DNA of 64,000 nt from Rhizobium sp. Root483D2. GTDB lineage: Bacteria > Pseudomonadota > Alphaproteobacteria > Rhizobiales > Rhizobiaceae. This document shows, in pieces, positions 47,168 through 55,724 of this stretch. How positions within the stretch are numbered: the stretch's first letter is position 1; the number at the start of each line of letters is the position of its first letter. The DNA lies in assembly GCF_001426685.1 (NCBI RefSeq), contig NZ_LMFB01000011.1:32860-96859 (forward strand). Direction: 5' to 3'. The position numbers were made by a program, and so were the translations under genes. The notes beneath the pieces were generated by a model that was not told the DNA's origin, made no database searches, and was given only the letters and a program-made list of their open reading frames with translations.

Positions 47168-50100
47168 TTGGAGATTGCGTTGCGTGTCATTGAGTACACA
47201 AGTTCGGTCGATGCCGATGATGTAAACCCAGTCCTCCGACCTACTGCAGCACAGACAGCAGCCGCACTCATCGACCTAATTGTGCATTCGAACAGATCTC
47301 GCGGATATGTTTCATTGAGTGAAAACGGCGCCACTAAGGTTGCCGCCGCTGTTCGCTGTCTCGATCCCGAACTCGAAATCGTGGTTCTTCCCCCCTGGGA
47401 TTGCCTTCCTTACGACCGCGTGCCTCCATCCAGGCAAGCAATGGGACGGCGCATGGACGCGCTTAGAGTCTGGTTACAGCCATCCGAAAACCCCAGGCTA
47501 TTTATCACTTCATTAGATTCTGTGCTTCAGCGCGTTCCACCCATGCCCTTCATACAGAACAGCTCGTTCAAGCTTGCAGCCGGAGGCGCTTTCGATCGGG
47601 ACTCGTTCGAACGTTTCGTCCGCCAAACTGGATATCTAGAAGACGGCATTGTCGATGAACCCGGCGAACTTGTATTCCGGGATGATGTGATCGACATTTT
47701 CCCTGCAGGCGCATCGAAACCTATGCGTATCGCTCTCACAGAAGATTCGAAAGTGGCCGAACTTCGGTGGTATGATCCCATCACGCAAAGAACCACGAGC
47801 ACTGTCGAGGAAATGGTCTTCGGCCCGGCGACGGAAGCGATTTCCCGAGACGATCACCTCAATAGCCAAGATCCACAGCCCGAAGTTTCGGAGCAGAACC
47901 TTCTTCAGCTTTACGGAAAATTGCAGTCAGTCTTTGAAATGTTGGGTAAAGTTGACATCGCCTTTGAAGACGGGGCTGACGAGCGGTTAAGCAGCTACCT
48001 CGATATTATCGAGGACGCCCGCCAAGCGCGCCAGCGTTTTGATGGCGAGGCCGTTGAACGAGTGCACTCACTTTATCTTGGGCCGTCCGAATGGGCTGAT
48101 GCGTTGGAAACCATTGCTAGGATAGAACTTGATCTGGGACAGGCGCGCTCGCTTCCAAGGTTTGCTGACGCTTCAAATCCCCATAGAGCGTTGATCGATT
48201 TTGTGAAATCAGAAAAACGAGCGGGCCGCTCCTTTGTTTTCGCCGGGGGCGGCCAAACGTTTGACGGTATCAAGCGTCGGCTAGAACGTGAGACAGAGAC
48301 CATTTTTAGGCGGATCAGCACCTGGACAGATGTCCAGGTTGCCGAACCCGGTGCGCTGTTGGTGCTGGATTGCCCTTTGGATAATGGTTTCGCATCAGCC
48401 ACTCTCAACGTCGTTACCGTGAAGGACGTCCTTGGTGCCCTCGCCGGGACCACCGATAGCGTGGCACGGCTTACGGAGCCCCAACTGCGGCTGGACGATG
48501 TTGTCGTGCATGAAGAGCATGGAATTGGCATCTTCAAGTCCTTGGAAAGCGTCACAGTCGACGGGATCACGCGAGACGCTGCCCGGCTCGAATATCGCGG
48601 CGGCGCCTCACTTCTCGTACCGATCGACGAGTTTGGAAAACTTTGGCGGTATGGATCAGAGCCGGACGCCGTGACTCTCGACCGGTTACATACTGAAGCA
48701 TGGTCTAAGAGACGGGCTGTCATTGACAAGCACATTCGCGCTGTCGGCCGGCACCTATTGAAACTTGCGAAGAAGCGGCAGGAGGAGAAGGCGGAGCTAT
48801 TCGTGCCGCCTCGGGGAGACTATAGCAAATTCGTTCGCCGCTTTCCGTATGCGGAGACAGTTGATCAAGCTGCGGCGATCGAAGCCGTTCTCAAGGATCT
48901 GGCCTCCGGGACCGTCATGAGCCGGTTGATTTGCGGTGATGTTGGATTTGGAAAAACAGAAATAGCGCTACGTGCTGCAGCGGCAGTGGCACTGGCTGCC
49001 GGCCAGGTCGTCATCATTGCACCGACCACAGTGCTCGTCCGACAGCATTTTACCACATTCGAGCGCCGGTTCGCTGGTACTGGAATCCAGGTGGCAATGT
49101 TGTCCCGAGTGGTTGAGCCGAAAAAAGCCGAGCAGGTGAAAGCAGGCATCGCTGATGGTGACATCGGAATCATTGTCGCGACGCAAGCAATACTGGCCAA
49201 AGATATTTCCTTCAGACATCTCGGGCTTTTGATTGTCGACGAGGAACACCGGTTCGGGGCCCGAGAAAAGCAAATAATGAAGGAGATGGCACCGCTATTG
49301 CACACGCTCACCATGTCAGCGACGCCGATCCCCCGGACATTGCAGGCTGCGATGATCGGCGTTCAGGATGTCAGCATTCTTGCGACGCCTCCTTCCAAAC
49401 GCCGGCCAGTCCGGACAACCCTAAGCACGGCTGATCGAGCCTCGATGCGGGTCACCCTGATGCGGGAATATCGCCGGGGCGGTCAGAGTTTTCTCGTCGT
49501 TCCACAAATTGAGGACATTGGGCCGGTCGAGGAGATGCTGGGTGAGATCGCTCCGGAACTTTCTATACGTGTTGCTCATGGCAAGATGAAAGCCGAGTTA
49601 ATGGATGAGGTAATGGTCGGGTTTGCCAATGGCATTGGCGATGTCCTTCTGTCCACGAACATCATCGAGAGCGGTCTCGACGTTCCCCGGGCGAACACGA
49701 TCTTCATCTGGCGCGCCGATAGATTCGGGCTGGCGCAACTGCATCAACTCCGCGGACGTGTTGGGAGAGGTAAGGCCCAAGGAATGGCGTATTTTCTTAC
49801 GGCGAATAATGACGACATTTCCGAGCAAACAAGACTGCGGCTATCGACCATGGTGGAAAACGATCGTCTCGGCGCTGGGTTGGCGATCAGCATGCAAGAT
49901 CTTGACCTTCGCGGAGCTGGAGACATTGCTGGTTCCGACCAAGCAGGCCACATGAAGTTGATCGGCGTTAGTCTGTATCAAAAGCTGTTAGAACGGGCGA
50001 TGAATGCAGCAAGGAAAGAAACAGTGATTACCGCGAGGCCGGTTGTTCTCAATCTCGGCATCGCCGGAGTAATCCCGGCCGACTATGTGGCGGATGGGGA

Positions 50101-50452
50101 AGTGAGGCTCAATCTTTACGCTAGACTGCTCCGAGCCTCGCAAACTAGCGAGGTAGATGGATTTGCGGAGGAGTTCGAGGATCGTTTCGGTGAACTACCT
50201 GAGGAGGTATCGATTCTGTTTCGCCTGACCAAGCTGCGGATTGGCGCGAACGGTTTTCATATGGGCAAGCTTGATGGAGGACCGCTGGCGATGGCGATAA
50301 GCTTTGTCCAACGGCCCACTCAGAAGATGTTCAAGTTGCTAACGCGGTCACATCCGGCAGTGCTTCGGGAAGGCCGTCTGATTTACACACTGAAAACGAA
50401 CAGTAGTCTGGAAAGGATAGCCTTTTTCGAGGAACTGTTTGAAGGCATCTGA
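47168..50452 (+). CDS. mfd: Mfd-like transcription-repair coupling factor/helicase
   Basis: 1094-residue SF2 translocase with Mfd organisation. UvrB-homology region (about 25-330: VVLPPWDCLPYDRVPPS, VFRDDVIDIFPAGASKPMRI). RNA-polymerase-interacting segment (about 440-500: VVHEEHGIGIFKSLESV). Helicase domains: GDVGFGKTEIALRAA, DEEHRFGAREKQ, TMSATPIPRTL, LRGRVGRGKAQG. Then a C-terminal TRCF domain. Motif II is DEEH where typical Mfd has DEEQ, and the protein is somewhat short. No ATG start exists: TTG at 47168 or 47180 must be used. Isolated position among accessory genes suggests a second, non-housekeeping copy, which is inference. Confidence 0.9.
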   Translation: MEIALRVIEYTSSVDADDVNPVLRPTAAQTAAALIDLIVHSNRSRGYVSLSENGATKVAAAVRCLDPELEIVVLPPWDCLPYDRVPPSRQAMGRRMDALRVWLQPSENPRLFITSLDSVLQRVPPMPFIQNSSFKLAAGGAFDRDSFERFVRQTGYLEDGIVDEPGELVFRDDVIDIFPAGASKPMRIALTEDSKVAELRWYDPITQRTTSTVEEMVFGPATEAISRDDHLNSQDPQPEVSEQNLLQLYGKLQSVFEMLGKVDIAFEDGADERLSSYLDIIEDARQARQRFDGEAVERVHSLYLGPSEWADALETIARIELDLGQARSLPRFADASNPHRALIDFVKSEKRAGRSFVFAGGGQTFDGIKRRLERETETIFRRISTWTDVQVAEPGALLVLDCPLDNGFASATLNVVTVKDVLGALAGTTDSVARLTEPQLRLDDVVVHEEHGIGIFKSLESVTVDGITRDAARLEYRGGASLLVPIDEFGKLWRYGSEPDAVTLDRLHTEAWSKRRAVIDKHIRAVGRHLLKLAKKRQEEKAELFVPPRGDYSKFVRRFPYAETVDQAAAIEAVLKDLASGTVMSRLICGDVGFGKTEIALRAAAAVALAAGQVVIIAPTTVLVRQHFTTFERRFAGTGIQVAMLSRVVEPKKAEQVKAGIADGDIGIIVATQAILAKDISFRHLGLLIVDEEHRFGAREKQIMKEMAPLLHTLTMSATPIPRTLQAAMIGVQDVSILATPPSKRRPVRTTLSTADRASMRVTLMREYRRGGQSFLVVPQIEDIGPVEEMLGEIAPELSIRVAHGKMKAELMDEVMVGFANGIGDVLLSTNIIESGLDVPRANTIFIWRADRFGLAQLHQLRGRVGRGKAQGMAYFLTANNDDISEQTRLRLSTMVENDRLGAGLAISMQDLDLRGAGDIAGSDQAGHMKLIGVSLYQKLLERAMNAARKETVITARPVVLNLGIAGVIPADYVADGEVRLNLYARLLRASQTSEVDGFAEEFEDRFGELPEEVSILFRLTKLRIGANGFHMGKLDGGPLAMAISFVQRPTQKMFKLLTRSHPAVLREGRLIYTLKTNSSLERIAFFEELFEGI

Positions 50453-50629
50453 TCATCCCGACACGCCGTCTACGAGCTACGCACTTTCATACGAAGGACG
50501 CTTTTCGCCGCGTGCGCGCACGGTGTCCCGGCCGGCCGCATCATCTTCGATTTCACAAGATGAAAAACTGGACATTGGTCATGTCCTAACCCTTTTGAAC
50601 ACTTACCAGGCGATTTATTCAAATCGGCA

Positions 50630-50908
50630 ATCGACGGTTTTGGGGTAGGCCACGCGCGGCTCAATCTGTATGCGAAGTTTCAGCCTGATATCGTCCAGCT
50701 AGAGATGGAGTTATCCGGGGCATTGACCAGGATCAAGCGAAGCTCGCCGTGCCTTGCCATGCTGGACGAACTTGGCGTCGCGGCCACCTGCGAAGGCGTC
50801 GAGAAAACGCGAGCTTGCCACGCTTAAGGAACTCGGGGCACGATACATCCAGGCTACGTGCTGGCGCGCCTAAGCTTTGAAACACTTCCAAAGCTTGCTT
50901 TGGCCTGA
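50630..50908 (+). pseudogene. EAL-domain (c-di-GMP phosphodiesterase) remnant
   Basis: About 90 codons of the C-terminal half of an EAL domain spread over three frames. First IDGFGVGHARLNLYAKFQPD (the DDFGTG motif decayed to DGFGVG), then LDELGVAATCEGVEKT and a stop. A frame change gives ELATLKELGARYIQ, and another ends LSFETLPKLALA. The catalytic N-terminal half is absent. Not functional. Confidence 0.8.
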
Positions 50909-50943
50909 TCGGCGGTTTCCGGGGTTCGATAATATTCTCATAT

Positions 50944-50968
50944 TGAACTAAAGACTTTTCTCCGCGTT
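50944..50968 (+). promoter_or_regulatory. EcfG-like promoter of LOV kinase
   Basis: TGAAC (50944-50948), 16-base spacer, CGTT (50965-50968), 26 bp before the ATG. One mismatch in the -35 (T for first G), perfect -10. Confidence 0.5.
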
Positions 50969-50993
50969 GTGTCGCACACAGCGAGGAGCGCAA

Positions 50994-52034
50994 ATGGCAT
51001 TGCACGACCAATCGACCGCGGATCTTCACGGGGATACCCCATCTGCCTTTTCAACTAAGGGGTTCGCGGACCGCAAAGAACTTGCGTCGTTTGCATTTGA
51101 GCGAACCCGAATGCCGATGGTGGTTGTGGATGCCAGAGCGCCGGACCAACCGATTGTACTCGCCAACTCTGCGTTTCTCAAACTGACTGGATACACGGCC
51201 GACGAGGTGATCGGTCGAAACTGCCGCTTTTTGCAGGGACAGGGCACATCGCCCCTTGCCATTGCAGCGATACGCTCCGCCATTCGGGAGGAGCGGGAGG
51301 TCACTGTTGAAATTCTCAACTACAGAAAAGGCGGGGCACCGTTCTGGAATCAACTACACACCAGCCCTCTGCGGGCCGATGATGGAACGGTCGACTACAT
51401 CTTTGCATCGCAGATCGACGTCACGGAGCGCCGCCGCATCGAGCGGCTGGAGGCGTCCGAACACCGGCTTCTGAAAGAAGTGGACCATCGCGCCAAGAAC
51501 GTCATGGCAATCGTCGATAGCATCGTCAGACTCAGCAATGCTGAAGATCCCAAGAGGTATGCCGCCGCCATACAGATGCGCGTCCAAGCGCTGGCGCAGG
51601 TTCACACTATGCTCGCGGAGTCTGGCTGGAGCGCGGTCAGGCTGGAAGAAGTTGTTCGTCAGCAAGTAGCACCGTTCGCCGAAAAGAGGCTGACGGTTTT
51701 TGGTCCACCTGTCATGCTGCCGTCGCCGTTGGTTCAGCCACTTGGCCTTGTTTTGCACGAACTTGCTGTCAACGCGACCCGTCACGGGTGCTTACGGGCG
51801 CAGGAAGGTACCGTCGCCATCCAGTGGGAGCCGTTGCCGGACGAGTCTGGCTTCGAACTCGAATGGGTGGAGGCTGGGCCGCCTTTGGAGTCGGCGGAGC
51901 GCAGACCCGGTTTTGGGTCTATTCTTGTCACGGCGATGATAGAGACACAGTTGAAGGGTCGCGTGCACAGGACATGGACAGACAACGGATTGGAACTGCG
52001 CTTATCCGTTCCCCTGTCCGGTTCCAGTATGTAG
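50994..52034 (+). CDS. LOV-domain HWE-family histidine kinase (blue-light/redox sensor)
   Basis: 346-residue soluble sensor kinase. PAS/LOV domain at about 35-145 with the flavin-adduct motif GRNCRFLQG (Cys77), then QIDVTERRRIERLE linker. The HWE/HisKA_2 kinase has phospho-acceptor His165 (LKEVDHRAKNVMAIV), N-box HELAVNATRHGCL and the W-x-E motif LEWVEAG. ATG at 50994 follows GCGAGGAGCG. LOV-HWE kinases (LovK type) in alphaproteobacteria feed the PhyR-NepR-EcfG general stress response. An EcfG-like promoter upstream fits that. The cognate regulator is not adjacent. Confidence 0.92.
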   Translation: MALHDQSTADLHGDTPSAFSTKGFADRKELASFAFERTRMPMVVVDARAPDQPIVLANSAFLKLTGYTADEVIGRNCRFLQGQGTSPLAIAAIRSAIREEREVTVEILNYRKGGAPFWNQLHTSPLRADDGTVDYIFASQIDVTERRRIERLEASEHRLLKEVDHRAKNVMAIVDSIVRLSNAEDPKRYAAAIQMRVQALAQVHTMLAESGWSAVRLEEVVRQQVAPFAEKRLTVFGPPVMLPSPLVQPLGLVLHELAVNATRHGCLRAQEGTVAIQWEPLPDESGFELEWVEAGPPLESAERRPGFGSILVTAMIETQLKGRVHRTWTDNGLELRLSVPLSGSSM

Positions 52035-52225
52035 GCTGGGATCAGATGCTACTCGGGTTCGGTTCCAAACCAGGACTACAGGACAATGTCGCGGGGGTAA
52101 CGTTGAAATAAAGTAATGGCTCGATTTCACCGCTCGGATGCGAATCTAAGCTTTACCACCTGAATATGACGGGACCCCGCTGCGATAGCGATTGAATAGC
52201 CCCGAGTTTCGTGGACACCCTCGGG

Positions 52226-53122
52226 TTAGGTTTTCTGCTGTTTTTCGAACTCAACAGGTGACAGCATTCCGTTTCTGACATGTTTGCGTTTCGGGTTGTA
52301 GAACATCTCGATGTAGTCGAACACGTCCTGCCTGGCTTCGTCTCGTGACCGATAGACTTTTCGCCGTATCCGCTCGCGCTTCAGCAGATTGAAGAAGCTT
52401 TCTGCTACCGCATTATCATGGCAATTACCGCGTCGGCTCATCGAGTGAACCAGGCTGTGGTGCTTCAGGAACGATGCCCAGTCCATGCTGGTGAACTGCG
52501 ATCCCTGATCCGAATGCACCAGAACCTTTTCCTTTGGCTTTCGCCTCCAGACAGCCATCAGCAGTGCCTGAAGCACGACATCCGTTGTCTGACGGCTCTG
52601 CATCGACCAGCCGATAACACGGCGGGAATAGAGATCGATCACCACCGCGAGATAGGCGAAGCCTTCGTTGGTCCGGATGTAGGTGATGTCGGTGACCGAC
52701 GCCTTGTCGGGAGCAGCAACGTCGAATTGACGGTCCAGAGTGTTGTCGATGACAATGGAAGGCCTGCCGCCGTAAACTCCGGGACGGCGCTTGTAGCCGA
52801 TCTGAGCTTTTATCCCGGCAATCCGCGTCAGACGCGCAACCCGGTTGGGGCAGCATGTCTCGCCGTGATGGAGCAGGTCGTCATGAAGCTTGCGATACCC
52901 GTAGACCTTGCCGCTCTCTTCCCAAGCCGTCTGGAGCAGATCGATCTGCCGCTTGTCCTCAAAGGCACGCTTGCTCAAGGGCATCCGAAGCCAAGCATAA
53001 AACCCGTTGGGATGGATGCGCAACAGGCGGCACATCGTGCGCACCGAAAACAGCGCCTGATGCTTTGCAACGAACGCGTACTTCACTTTGCATCCCTGGC
53101 GAAATACGCGGTCGCTTTTTTT
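52226..53122 (-). CDS. IS3-family transposase OrfB (DDE integrase domain)
   Basis: Catalytic part of the transposase, expected as an OrfAB fusion through -1 frameshifting at the A7 run (53122-53116). HTH_21-like segment (RLLRIHPNGFYAWLRMPLSK), then an rve domain with DITYIRTNEGFAYLAVVIDL (first Asp), LVHSDQGSQFTS (second Asp) and CHDNAVAESFFNLLKRE (Glu). The end has YNPKRKHVRNGMLSPVEFE, the IS3 tail. The start given is the slippage point, since no separate start codon with a ribosome-binding site is evident. Confidence 0.9.
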   Translation of the reverse strand, partial: KKSDRVFRQGCKVKYAFVAKHQALFSVRTMCRLLRIHPNGFYAWLRMPLSKRAFEDKRQIDLLQTAWEESGKVYGYRKLHDDLLHHGETCCPNRVARLTRIAGIKAQIGYKRRPGVYGGRPSIVIDNTLDRQFDVAAPDKASVTDITYIRTNEGFAYLAVVIDLYSRRVIGWSMQSRQTTDVVLQALLMAVWRRKPKEKVLVHSDQGSQFTSMDWASFLKHHSLVHSMSRRGNCHDNAVAESFFNLLKRERIRRKVYRSRDEARQDVFDYIEMFYNPKRKHVRNGMLSPVEFEKQQKT

Positions 53123-53355
53123 AATATGTCGCGCTCCTCGGTGACACGCGCCAGCTCCTTTTTGAGCTGCCTGATCTCCTCGGCATGGTCGTTGCCCGGG
53201 TTGCCAGACGCCAAGGAGAACTTCTTCTTCCACTCATAAAGCGAGTGCGGGCTCACACCCAGCCGCTGCGAAACCTCCGCAACCGGATAGCCCCGTTCCG
53301 TGATCTGACGCACCGCGTCGCGCTTAAACTCTTCGCTGAAATTCGATTTGCTCAT
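53083..53355 (-). CDS. IS3-family transposase OrfA
   Basis: 90-residue DNA-binding protein of the element. HTH_8-type motif (EEFKRDAVRQITERGYPVAE; VSQRLGVSPHSLYEWKKKFS) and a leucine-zipper segment (IRQLKKELARVTEERDILKK). The frame passes the codons TTA AAA AAA GCG at the slippery A7 run, then ends at 53083 and overlaps orfB. Confidence 0.92.
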   Translation of the reverse strand: MSKSNFSEEFKRDAVRQITERGYPVAEVSQRLGVSPHSLYEWKKKFSLASGNPGNDHAEEIRQLKKELARVTEERDILKKATAYFARDAK

Positions 53356-53603
53356 GGTGATCCTCTTGCCTCAAAATTAGGAAAGAAGGCGTCTACAAAT
53401 CTCGGGGCTATTCAGATGTCGCGCGTTTGTAGCAGCACGGACCCCAAGGCGCTCCTCGAAAAAAGGGGCAACAATAGAAAGCAAAATAGTCCCGATTTTG
53501 GTCGATGCGCGGGTTTATGCCGGGCGTATTGTCCATGCACCGGTGAAGTGTATCTATTTTGGCATAGATGCCGTCACTCTGAAAAAAGCTACGATTTAGA
53601 TAT

Positions 53604-53903
53604 TTAATCGTTGAAATCAGATCGTGTCATTCGGGCCATTTCGGCGAGGAACTCGTCGGACGACGTGGTCGGCTCTTCGCGGACGGATCCTGCCGTGAGG
53701 GCTGAATTCGGCTTCAGTTTTTGCCTGCGCCGCTCCTCCCGGACTGCCTGATAGAGCCGACGCATTTCAGCCATGTCTATCTCGTGATTTACCCAGCGTT
53801 CGGCCAGCGCTAAGAAGTCTGCATCGTCCGCGATGGATCGGCCCGCGACGCTTTTAAAGTCGATCAGGTTCTGAATTTTGGCCCGGCGGCTTTCGATTGT
53901 CAT
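53604..53903 (-). CDS. Hypothetical protein downstream of yciF-like gene
   Basis: 99-residue, charged, probably helical protein (MTIESRRAKIQNLIDF start; MRRLYQAVREERRRQK middle) with no known domain recognised. An in-frame GTG at 53921 lies in the stem-loop at 53926 and is less likely than ATG 53903. Same strand as the ferritin-like gene 67 bp upstream, so possibly co-transcribed by read-through. Confidence 0.6.
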   Translation of the reverse strand: MTIESRRAKIQNLIDFKSVAGRSIADDADFLALAERWVNHEIDMAEMRRLYQAVREERRRQKLKPNSALTAGSVREEPTTSSDEFLAEMARMTRSDFND

Positions 53904-53925
53904 CCGTAACTCTGTTAGCACTGGA

Positions 53926-53945
53926 AGGCCCGCCGGAGCGGGCCT
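53926..53945 (-). terminator. Stem-loop after yciF-like gene
   Basis: AGGCCCGC (53926-53933), loop CGGA, GCGGGCCT (53938-53945); 8-bp GC stem directly after the ferritin-like gene, without a T-run in the minus direction. Partial terminator or attenuator. Confidence 0.55.
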
Positions 53946-53969
53946 CGTATTTCATCATGCGGAGGGTTA

Positions 53970-54473
53970 TCAAGCAACCTTCTTCTTGCCAGCCTTAGGG
54001 TTTGCCGAAGCCTCACCAAGCTGGGTGAGCAGCTCGTCGGTGGTGATTTCCTCTTGGAGATTGGCGTCGAGCAAGGCAACGGCTTCTGTGTATCCAAGCT
54101 GTTCAGCCCAGGACTTCAGGGTACCGTAACGCGCGATCTCGTAATGCTCGACAGCTTGTGCTGACGAGATCAGCCCAGCATCGAGGGCGACCGAGCCCTT
54201 GTATTCTTCCATAATTTCCTCGCCTTCGGCGATGATGCCCTGGATGGCTTCGCAGGTCTTGCCGCGGGCAGCCTTGCCGATGATTTCGAACACCTGCTGC
54301 AGGCGTTGGATTTGGCCGTCGGTTTCGTCGCGATGCTTCAAGAACGCGGCCTTGCCTTCTTCCGACTGCGCGGCGCGAGCCATTTTCGGAAGTGCTTTCA
54401 GGATCTGCTTTTCAGCGAAGTAAATGTCCTTGAGCGTGTCGAGGAACAGATCGTCAAGTGTCTTCTCAGCCAT
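53970..54473 (-). CDS. YciE/YciF-family ferritin-like stress protein
   Basis: 167-residue DUF892 four-helix ferritin-like protein: TLDDLFLDTLKDIYFAEKQI, LPKMARAAQSEEGKAAFLKH and EHYEIARYGTLKSWAEQLG show the helices with conserved Glu/His positions of the possible dimetal site. The tail is Lys-rich (GKKKVA). ATG at 54473 follows AAAGGAGATCCAC. An EcfG-type promoter is 41 bp upstream. Members are induced by osmotic and general stress; biochemical role uncertain. Confidence 0.93.
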   Translation of the reverse strand: MAEKTLDDLFLDTLKDIYFAEKQILKALPKMARAAQSEEGKAAFLKHRDETDGQIQRLQQVFEIIGKAARGKTCEAIQGIIAEGEEIMEEYKGSVALDAGLISSAQAVEHYEIARYGTLKSWAEQLGYTEAVALLDANLQEEITTDELLTQLGEASANPKAGKKKVA

Positions 54474-54513
54474 GTGGATCTCCTTTTAGCGGCGAGCTTG
54501 AAATGCAGGACTC

Positions 54514-54538
54514 AACCACGCTTGCGTAAAATTGTTCC
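54514..54538 (-). promoter_or_regulatory. EcfG-type promoter of yciF-like gene
   Basis: On the minus strand GGAAC (54538-54534), 16-base spacer, GGTT (54517-54514), 41 bp before the start codon. Confidence 0.68.
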
Positions 54539-54962
54539 CCTCGGAACCGCCAGACCTGCACGTAGTTTCAGGTGGGGAGGCAGCGACAGTACAAACTTGG
54601 AAACCGGAAAAACTTGTGCATCATAGCTGTGTCTTACCCATCATGAGTGTGGCGATGTGCCGCGCCAATGGCCACTCCTACCGCCATGGTTAGCTGTGAG
54701 CTTCCCGACTAGGGGCTGGTCCTTAAAATCCGCAGAATGGCCGTTTAGCTTGTCTGGTTACCCGCTGCGCAAGTTGGCTGTCGAGGAGGCCGGTCTACCA
54801 GGTGAACTGGCAGCTTTCGAGGCCGCAGTGTCTTACCCACGGCGTTACCTTTGCTGTGGAACCATTTCCAATAAAACCGGCTCTCGGGTTTGAGCCTAGC
54901 ATTTGTAGAGCATGAGTGCGGGTGGCAGGGATATTCGTAACAGATAGATAAACCGGAGCGAC
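54539..54962. other. Intergenic region without recognised genes
   Basis: About 420 bases between the divergent yciF-like and phosphatase genes. A plus-strand frame at 54657-54893 shows no motif or ribosome-binding site. Confidence 0.35.
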
Positions 54963-55724
54963 ATGAAACAGAATTGGCCGAAACAAATCTGGATTGTTCG
55001 TCATGGTGAAAGTGCCGGGAATGTTGCCCGCGACGCCGCAGATTTTGCTGGACATGCACACATCGATATCACCGAACGGGATGTCGATGTACCGCTAAGT
55101 ACGCTTGGCCAACAGCAATCTGACGCGCTAGCAGCATGGTTCGGCGGCCTAAAGATATCAGAACAGCCAGATGTTATATTGGCATCACCCTATAAACGGG
55201 CACTGCGGACCGCCGAAACCATCGCCCAGCAGCTTTCAGAGCCGGCAAAGCTCGCCGTGAGCCTGGACGAGCGGCTGCAGGAGAAGGAGTTCGGCATCCT
55301 CGATCGATTGACACGTCGTGGGATCGAAGAGCTTCATCCAGATCAGGCTGAGTTTCGGCGGATCATGGGAAAATTCTATCACAGGCCGCCGGCGGGCGAG
55401 AGTTGGTGTGATGTGATTCTTCGACTACGAAGCATGCTCGATACGATCAGCTTGCATTACGCCGATCAACGCGTCTTGATCGTCGCTCATCAGGTGGTCG
55501 TTTTGTGCATGCGTTATATCATTGAGAATCTGTCTGAAGAGCAAATTCTGGAGATTGATAGGCAAGGCGACGTGTCGAATTGCGGGGTTACCGAATATGT
55601 CGCTGAAACCGGCAAGGAAGTCGGGGGGAGCCTGATCTTGAAGCGCTACAATTTCGTGGCGCCGCTGATCGAGGCTGGAGCGCCGGTAACGGCTGAGACA
55701 GATGCTAACGTGGCTGCTCGATGA
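54963..55724 (+). CDS. Histidine phosphatase superfamily protein
   Basis: 253-residue phosphoglycerate-mutase-like phosphatase. Catalytic RHG motif in IWIVRHGESAGNVARD near the N-terminus, PLSTLGQQQSDALAAWF, SPYKRALRTAETIAQQL (second Arg), EKEFGILD (proton-donor Glu region) and the second His in VLIVAHQVVVLCMRYI. Substrate unknown. Its stop overlaps the nnrD-like start by 4 bp, so the two are translationally coupled; a role in metabolite repair with NnrD is a possibility only. Confidence 0.92.
   Translation: MKQNWPKQIWIVRHGESAGNVARDAADFAGHAHIDITERDVDVPLSTLGQQQSDALAAWFGGLKISEQPDVILASPYKRALRTAETIAQQLSEPAKLAVSLDERLQEKEFGILDRLTRRGIEELHPDQAEFRRIMGKFYHRPPAGESWCDVILRLRSMLDTISLHYADQRVLIVAHQVVVLCMRYIIENLSEEQILEIDRQGDVSNCGVTEYVAETGKEVGGSLILKRYNFVAPLIEAGAPVTAETDANVAAR

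Larger units (their letters stand above)
52193..53414. mobile_element. Complete IS3-family insertion sequence
   Basis: 1222-bp element. Terminal inverted repeats start TGAATAGCCCCGAG on both ends (52193-52206; complement at 53401-53414) and stay similar for about 26 bases. It is flanked by GAT on both sides (52190-52192 and 53415-53417), a 3-bp target duplication as IS3 elements make. It carries orfA and orfB on the minus strand with an A7 slippery run between them. Both ends, both frames and the target duplication are intact, so it may be active and recent. Confidence 0.93.
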
